This document shows, piece after piece, positions 59,122 through 64,000 of a stretch of 64,000 nt of DNA. Numbering within the stretch: position 1 is the first letter of the stretch; the number at the start of each line of letters is the position of its first letter. The stretch is from the NCBI RefSeq assembly GCF_023074185.1, contig NZ_JADPKY010000194.1, forward strand, positions 1 to 64,000. Reading direction: 5' to 3'. The notes below the pieces were generated by a model. That model saw only the letters and a list, made by a program, of their open reading frames with translations, made no database searches and was not told the origin of the DNA. The position numbers and the translations under genes are program-made. This stretch comes from Bradyrhizobium sp. 132. Its GTDB lineage: Bacteria > Pseudomonadota > Alphaproteobacteria > Rhizobiales > Xanthobacteraceae.

Positions 59122-59613
59122 AATCGTCGGGTCGTCAAAATCCTTGGTCTGCTTGCGGTAGAGTACCGGGTCAAACAGACAGCCGATGGGGAAGTACTGG
59201 GCTTTGATGACCTCTGCATCGTCCAGCGCAGTGAATGACGACTCCTGCGCGTTCTCGCTGGCCTTCATGTCATAGTAGACCTTGGCCCAGAGAGGTTTGT
59301 TGATGAGAGCGATCTCGGTTTGGAAAACGCCGAATATCGAGGTGATGCGCTGCTGGCCGTCGAGAATATAGTCGGTCGGGTATTCGGGGTCATTTTGGGG
59401 CAGGTGGAAAGGCCCGAGGTCACGCTCGTGGGTCAGCTCCTGTTTGGTGCGCCACAGGAGGATCGAGCCGACGGGATAGCCCTTGTAAATGCTATCCATC
59501 AGATAGGCGACGCGCTCCGGGTCCCAGACGAATCCTCGCTGGAAGTTAGGGACACGCATGCGCCCGGCCAGCAATTCTTGAATGATTTTGCGGATGTTGA
59601 GCGGTTCAGCCAC
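59119..59613 (-). pseudogene. DUF262 (GmrSD-type) protein, truncated by an IS end
   Basis: 164 residues left of a protein family usually 350-600 long. The N-terminal DUF262 domain is clear: IQELLAGRMRVPNFQRGFVW, SIYKGYPVGSILLW and DYILDGQQRITSIFGVF, the last being the nucleotide-hydrolysis motif related to ParB (DGQQR). In GmrSD systems this domain drives restriction of modified phage DNA. The frame ends at TGA, which is the first codon of the IS terminal repeat, so the rest was lost through IS insertion followed by deletion. Confidence 0.8.
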
Positions 59614-60022
59614 GAATCCCTCGACGGTTAACTACAAGTTGCAGCGATGGGGCCGGAAATCAAGCAAAAGGCCTCCGAAAAGGACTTTGAACTCGAGATT
59701 ACCTCTGGGAACATCCTAGAATTGAACCGGAGTACGAGCGCCGACAGCGTCCGGTCATTCGAATATTCGGAACATGAGTAAAGAATTTATCCGATCGTTC
59801 GCAGACGGGTGACCAGCAATGACGTTTGGGGCCGAAGCCGGAATGCAATACGCCATGTATTCATTGTTCACAGCGGTTATGCTGCTGGTCTTGGTGAGTG
59901 CGGTAACGCAGTTTATTACCTGTCGCTGATGGTGCGGTGATCAGGAACTCAATTGGTCGCCAATCTTCAAACAAGTTGTCGACGTGACCTAGGCAGGCGC
60001 GTGCAGTGGTGCACTGGTTTCT
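59614..60022. other. Intergenic stretch
   Basis: About 410 bases between DUF262 and the Schlafen-type gene. On the plus strand a 36-codon frame (59819-59929) encodes a hydrophobic segment (YSLFTAVMLLVLVSAVTQFI), possibly a small membrane protein, but its ribosome binding site is weak. Otherwise nothing was recognised. Confidence 0.35.
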
Positions 60023-60966
60023 TTAGCTAGTCTCGTTTGCTTTGGTCACGATTGATAGACGGCGGCCGTATTCGACAATCAGGAAATTGGAGTCGTCGCA
60101 CTGACAGCCGGGAGAGCGAATTTCAAAGCCGATAAGGTAGTCATTGGGCCGGTAGAGTATCGATATGGGAACGACTATTCCCAATGCAGGCATGAGAGTT
60201 GGCTGTTCTTTGAAGATGGGCATAGACTTGTTCGGGTAGAACGTTAGCCGGTAGGGAATGGCACGAAAGCCATTCACCTTCGCGACGGCAAGCTTTTCGT
60301 AAGCGGTGCTCAGAACTTTCAGACGCTCATCAACGAAGATATTTACGACCGCATAACGCGACGGTGTGTTCGACCGGTTCGAGATTACAGGCGTCATACC
60401 CATCGGGGCACTCTCCTCCGCTTCTGATGGGTAGTGCAGGTCGTGGTACTTCAACATCTTGTCGAAATAGAATTCGATGAAGAGGTCCGGATTTGTAGAA
60501 CGCCGAAACATGTCTCGGACTTCGTAGTGCTCCATTATCAGGCGATTGAAGTTGTGCCGGCGATAATACCGCCCATCGACTTGGTGTGGGTCGGTGTTGG
60601 AGGCGGGAATATCGATCACAACTGCCACCCGCCCATTTGAAAGGGGTACGTGCCGAGGCTTTACGGTCGTCAACAACGGCGTGACGTGCTGTTGGAAAAC
60701 CTGCTCAAACCAGATTTCGGGATATTCCCGCGGGTCTAGTCCGGCATCCAATCCATCTGGCTCATGGTCCCTATTCTCCTTCATGCCGTAACAATTTGGC
60801 CGCCGTCAGCATTGGCGAATGCCGAAACATCCCGAGCCATTTCCAGCTTCTTTGAGTCGCTTTTCTTGTCGACCGCATCCGACGCTTTGTATTCGAGATG
60901 CAGGCTTTCTTTGACCAATCCAGCATGAAGAGATGTCAGCTCGGATTCTGTCGTTAGCGTAAGCAT
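60023..60966 (-). pseudogene. Schlafen AlbA_2-domain protein, frameshifted
   Basis: The first frame, from the ATG complementary to 60964-60966, reads LHAGLVKESLHLEYKASDAV and EMARDVSAFANADGGQIV, the start of an AlbA_2 (Schlafen) domain, then hits TGA. The second frame picks up as MKENRDHEPDGLDAGLDPRE and continues to 60023. Inserting one base in GTTACGGCATG (about 60,788) would give IV-YG-MKENRD, the expected family sequence. Such proteins occur in defence islands as putative nucleic-acid binders. As it stands the gene is broken. Confidence 0.75.
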
Positions 60967-60980
60967 TTCGCAGGTTCCGA

Positions 60981-61746
60981 TTAGCGTCTGGTGAGCAGGA
61001 CCAACCAAGCTATCCAGCTTAGCAAGCCTAGGGCGGTGCCGGTAAAGGCCAGTACGCGAGAGGTGCGACTTTCGAGAAGCCGGTCAATGCGGTCAGCAAG
61101 GGATCGACCGGCCGTTTTCAGTTTACCGCGGAGGGCAAGCTCAATGACGTGGCGGAAAAAGTGAACCTTAGTGTTCGTCGATTCGTTCATTCGGATGAAT
61201 TCGCGCCGGCTAAAGCATTCGGATTCCTCCTTACCTTCGAGAAAACCCTTTGGCATGTCGCCTTGCAGGCGCATTAGGTTTGGAAGCTGCTGGTGAGGCG
61301 CATAGTCTTGTCCGTAGCGCTCTCGCAAAATATCGTTCAAATTCAGCCTAACCTCGACCGGGATGTTTGGGGCGTCCAGCCCAGTCAACTTCCGATACCG
61401 GTGTTCAAGATGTTCGAAGCCAAATATCTGGCCACGCATATTCCAGTGCACCCAGTGCATTAAACGGCGGTCGCGAGCGAATTTGTAAAACCTAGAGAGG
61501 AGGTCCATCTCGATCTCATCGAGATTGGCGTCCACATCTTCCTTGTGGATATTCAGCAGGTCGGCCGACAGGTGAAAGGCAAAGCTCTGCGTCTGGCCCG
61601 TGGAGTAATGCATGACGACGATCGAAGTGATGCGGGAGAATTCCCCTCAAGATCTTCGTCAAAAAGCATCTCCGATGAGTAGTGTATGATAAAGTACTGC
61701 GCAGGCTTCTTCCTGATCGCCTTAAAGAACGACCTCGCGTCTACCA
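60981..61746 (-). pseudogene. Hypothetical tail-anchored protein, frameshifted
   Basis: The first frame, from the ATG complementary to 61744-61746, reads MVDARSFFKAIRKKPAQYFI and YYSSEML-like residues up to LEGNSP. The second frame continues RITSIVVMHYSTGQTQSFAF to a C-terminal membrane helix (VLAFTGTALGLLSWIAWLVL). Each half lacks what the other has, so a one-base indel near 61,630 is likely; the ATG at 61613 used by the second frame alone is internal. The family is unknown. It is 15 bases before the Schlafen-type gene, in an apparent operon. Confidence 0.6.
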
Positions 61747-61772
61747 TCGCATCCCCCAAGGCCCGTCAGGGC

Positions 61773-62597
61773 ATGGATTTTGATATGCCCCAGATTCCGC
61801 CGTCGCTGATAGGGACAGCAGGCCCGATTCTCGACACACACTATACCCACGCCGAACTCAATGCTCTGTTTATGCAGGCCGGGTTTCCGGGCGATCCGCC
61901 CGAAGGAAACAAGACCCATAAATGCCTCTCGTGGTTGCGTCGGGCAAATGCGGAATGCGCCGACCCGCTGAGCCTTTTTGGCGCCCTGATAGCCGAGATG
62001 ATGGATGTCGAACCCACGCCGTGGCGGTTGGAGCAGTATGAGAAGGACGGGGACGCTCGGGAGCGCATCAGGATCGTCCTCGAAAAAGAACAACTGAGCT
62101 ATCAACGGGGCGGCTATATCATCGGAGCGCACCTGAAGGGGCCTTCAAAGTCCCTTGGCGAGCGGCTAAAAATGGGTGGTTTGGCAGCGGTAGACCTCGA
62201 ATACCAGCGGGCTTACAACTCGATAGGGTCTGACCCTGGCGCCGCGGTGACAGCGGCCTGTGCGATCGTTGAGGCCGTTTGCAAGCATTACCTCGAAACC
62301 GAGGGCATTCCGCTTCCGAACAAGCAGACCATCGCGCCCCTGTGGACCGAAGTGGCCAAAAACCTGGGGCTCTCTCCGGGCCAGATGGCCGATGATGATC
62401 TCAAGCAGATTCTGTCGGGTCTTTTCAGCATAGCTGCCGGTGTGGGTGCACTTCGAACCCATGAAGGATCGGCGCATGGTCACGGTATCAAAACATACAA
62501 AATCGAGGCCCGGCATGCGCGTCTGGCGGTGCACGCGGCGCACACGATGACGTTATTCATCCTTGAGACGTGGGAAGCACGCGGGCGGAAGAAATAA
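61773..62597 (+). CDS. Abortive-infection protein with Abi_C domain
   Basis: 274 residues from ATG 61773; the frame is open further upstream but overlaps the divergent gene. The N-terminal half (YTHAELNALFMQAGFPGDPP, then WLRRANAECADPLSLFGALI) is a helical recognition-type domain. The C-terminal half has AYNSIGSDPGAAVTAACAIV and GVGALRTHEGSAHGHG, ending in TLFILETWEARG, the Abi_C/HEPN signature. Abi proteins of this kind are thought to stop growth on phage infection. The stop overlaps the next start (TAATG), so the pair is coupled. Confidence 0.8.
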   Translation: MDFDMPQIPPSLIGTAGPILDTHYTHAELNALFMQAGFPGDPPEGNKTHKCLSWLRRANAECADPLSLFGALIAEMMDVEPTPWRLEQYEKDGDARERIRIVLEKEQLSYQRGGYIIGAHLKGPSKSLGERLKMGGLAAVDLEYQRAYNSIGSDPGAAVTAACAIVEAVCKHYLETEGIPLPNKQTIAPLWTEVAKNLGLSPGQMADDDLKQILSGLFSIAAGVGALRTHEGSAHGHGIKTYKIEARHARLAVHAAHTMTLFILETWEARGRKK

Positions 62598-63174
62598 TGG
62601 CAGAAACCTTCGACGAGCTACTGGACTTGTCAGAGTTTGATGGGCATTCCCAAATTACTAAATTTGTCCACAAAGACAGCGATATAAATTCCTACAACAG
62701 CACGTGGGAATTTGTAGCTTACAGCTACGAACGCGCGTTTCAAGAGCTGGCTCGGAAAGTCTTCGAAGAGGGGAGGTAAAGGGTAAGCAATCTTTCGAGC
62801 CCGCTGTTCTTCCTTGCGAGACATTCAGTTGAACTCGCGATTAAGAGCACCATCGACGAATTCGCTAAGACCGACGAGAAAAAGGCAGACCTGGCCGGCC
62901 ATCACTTACTCGAGTTGTGGGATCAGCTTGCCGGATACATGGACCGTTGGGCGTGTCTGCCGATGATGATTGGGGTCTCATCGTTCGGCAGCAAATCGCC
63001 CACATGCACGAGGCTGATCCCAAAGGTGACAGATTCCGATATCCACTGGACATTAAGGGAAAGCCGTTCGAGCCGAAGTGGGTTGAGATCGAAGGCCTGA
63101 TACGCGCGCACAACAGCATCACGACCTATTTGGATGGCAGTGCGACGATGCATGCTGAAAACTATCGCGGTTGA
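62597..63174 (+). pseudogene. HEPN-like protein broken by a stop and a frameshift
   Basis: The first part (62597-62779) reads MAETFDELLDLSEFDGHSQI to FQELARKVFEEGR and then TAA. The same frame continues RVSNLSSPLFFLARHSVELA and GHHLLELWDQLAGYMDRW, a HEPN-like helical core. Near 62,948 the frame shifts to GVSADDDWGLIVRQQIAHMH, ending EGLIRAHNSITTYLDGSATM. The pieces join into one protein of about 190 residues. It was coupled to the Abi_C gene upstream. As read, only a 60-residue peptide would be made. Confidence 0.6.
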
Positions 63175-63316
63175 AGAAGGTGACCAACGACCTCGCTATC
63201 AAGAAAACGTCTCAAGATCTGTCCCCACCCATGGTGATTAAGCGCCTGTTCATGGGCCCTCACAGCTTACTCAAACAAAATTCCATAACATTCGATGGAT
63301 GAATTTGTCCTAAGCG

Positions 63317-64000
63317 CTACTCAGCCGCCTCGCCCGTCGCCTCGATCATCGGCACATCCAGGCTCCCGATCTCTTGCATAGCACTGCCGGCGATACCCTG
63401 GAGGTCGCCATAAAGCCCCGCGGTGGAATCGAGCACACTGTTGAGCTGCTCCTCTCGTTTGGCCCACAACCGCGTCATGGTGTTGCGCTCGCGATTGAGG
63501 TCGGCCTTCATGTCGGTGAACTTCTCCACCACGGCCTGGATGCGATGTCGGAAGCGGGGGCCGGTGAGGTACGCGTACATCACCTCAGTCTTCGTCTGCT
63601 GACCTTCCTGCGCCTTTCGGCTGGCGGCAACGTCGATCAGCGACTGGCGGAGCGCGACGGCGAGCGGAATAGCGAAGCGCGGCTCCGCTACCCAGACGTT
63701 TTCAACGAGATCGAAGCTCTGGACCTCCTTGGGTACAGCACTCGAGACGATCAGCGCGACGTCCGCTTTCGCGGCGCGCTGATCATCGCGCAGCTTGCCG
63801 AGCCAGGCATGGTTCCAGGCCTTCGTTCGTTTTGACTCCCAGAGGATCGTGCCGCAGCGCTGTCCATTGGCGGCCACCACCCCGTGCACCACGTCGCCAC
63901 CGAACTCGCCCTTGGCCACCGGCTCGATCAGATCGCGCGGGAAGCGGCTGCGGAGCAAGGATTCAAGCTCGATTTCGAGCGCTTCGCCCTGCAACTGCTG
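63317..64000 (-). CDS. DUF2130 protein, C-terminal part (runs off the window)
   Basis: The frame is open to the right edge, so the N terminus is outside. The visible part starts QLQGEALEIELESLLRSRFP, the hallmark of DUF2130, followed by EFGGDVVHGVVAANGQRCGT and ILWESKRTKAWNHAWLGKLR. The Asp and E-S-K fit a PD-(D/E)xK nuclease-like core (D...ExK). The tail is a coiled coil. The family is related to RmuC and is often found near defence genes. The function is not known experimentally. Confidence 0.85.
   Translation of the reverse strand, partial: QQLQGEALEIELESLLRSRFPRDLIEPVAKGEFGGDVVHGVVAANGQRCGTILWESKRTKAWNHAWLGKLRDDQRAAKADVALIVSSAVPKEVQSFDLVENVWVAEPRFAIPLAVALRQSLIDVAASRKAQEGQQTKTEVMYAYLTGPRFRHRIQAVVEKFTDMKADLNRERNTMTRLWAKREEQLNSVLDSTAGLYGDLQGIAGSAMQEIGSLDVPMIEATGEAAE

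Noticed and set aside
1..64000. CRISPR arrays or rRNA genes
   Set aside because: No regularly spaced direct repeats and no rRNA-like sequence were seen anywhere in the window.

Overview
The window looks like chromosome of an alphaproteobacterium of the Bradyrhizobium/Rhodopseudomonas type. The evidence is high G+C, an HWE/HisKA_2-type sensor kinase, a GGAAC-N16-CGTT promoter of the EcfG general-stress type, DUF3606, several stand-alone LigD-like ligases, a PolX homologue and a viral-type topoisomerase IB. The genus is an inference from gene content, not from a marker gene.

Layout. (1) 1-2059: end of a branched-chain amino acid ABC transporter operon (LivG tail, LivF, periplasmic binding protein). 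(2) 2.0-12.1 kb: ion and small-molecule genes (NhaA, SulP, cytochrome P450, NhaD) separated by long gene-poor stretches with very small proteins. (3) 13.1-14.85 kb: a leftward tyrosine integrase beside the 3' part of a tRNA-Met-like sequence, marking the end of an element whose other end is not visible. (4) 15,045-36,922: a 21.9-kb integrative mobilizable element bounded by a 17-bp direct repeat of a tRNA-Ser-like 3' end. It carries its own integrase; an Abi_C protein; an Ec67/Eco2-like retron (RT-TOPRIM plus a recognisable ncRNA); a leftward operon of an unknown protein, a DUF4258-like protein, a UDG-fold protein and a HEPN-like protein; a translationally coupled operon of DNA methyltransferase, SF2 helicase and GIY-YIG nuclease; a metallophosphoesterase and an Ada-type zinc protein; an HUH Rep with a hairpin in front of it; and a mobilization module (MobC-like, a linker gene, relaxase-primase, and a MobB-like gene inside the relaxase in another frame). 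(5) 37-54.2 kb: DNA repair and stress block: trypsin-like protease, DnaQ-type exonuclease, two ATP-dependent ligases, PolX with a degenerate polymerase site, MOSC protein, RNase HII, topoisomerase IB, an HWE kinase, an RsbQ-like hydrolase / PAS kinase / response regulator operon, GH15 enzyme and SDR. (6) 54.2-58.6 kb: gene fragments, TauE/SafE permease, SOD-rhodanese fusion and two related secreted proteins, one frameshifted. (7) 58.7-64 kb: a decayed defence cluster (DUF262, two Abi_C proteins, Schlafen AlbA_2, HEPN-like, DUF2130). Most of these genes carry single-base frameshifts, and one was cut by an IS3-family end.

Most notable: the methyltransferase-helicase-GIY-YIG operon as a possible undescribed restriction-type system; the complete retron with visible a1/a2 repeats and msr/msd hairpins; and the mobB-in-mobA overlap on the same element. 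No CRISPR array, rRNA or complete tRNA gene was seen.
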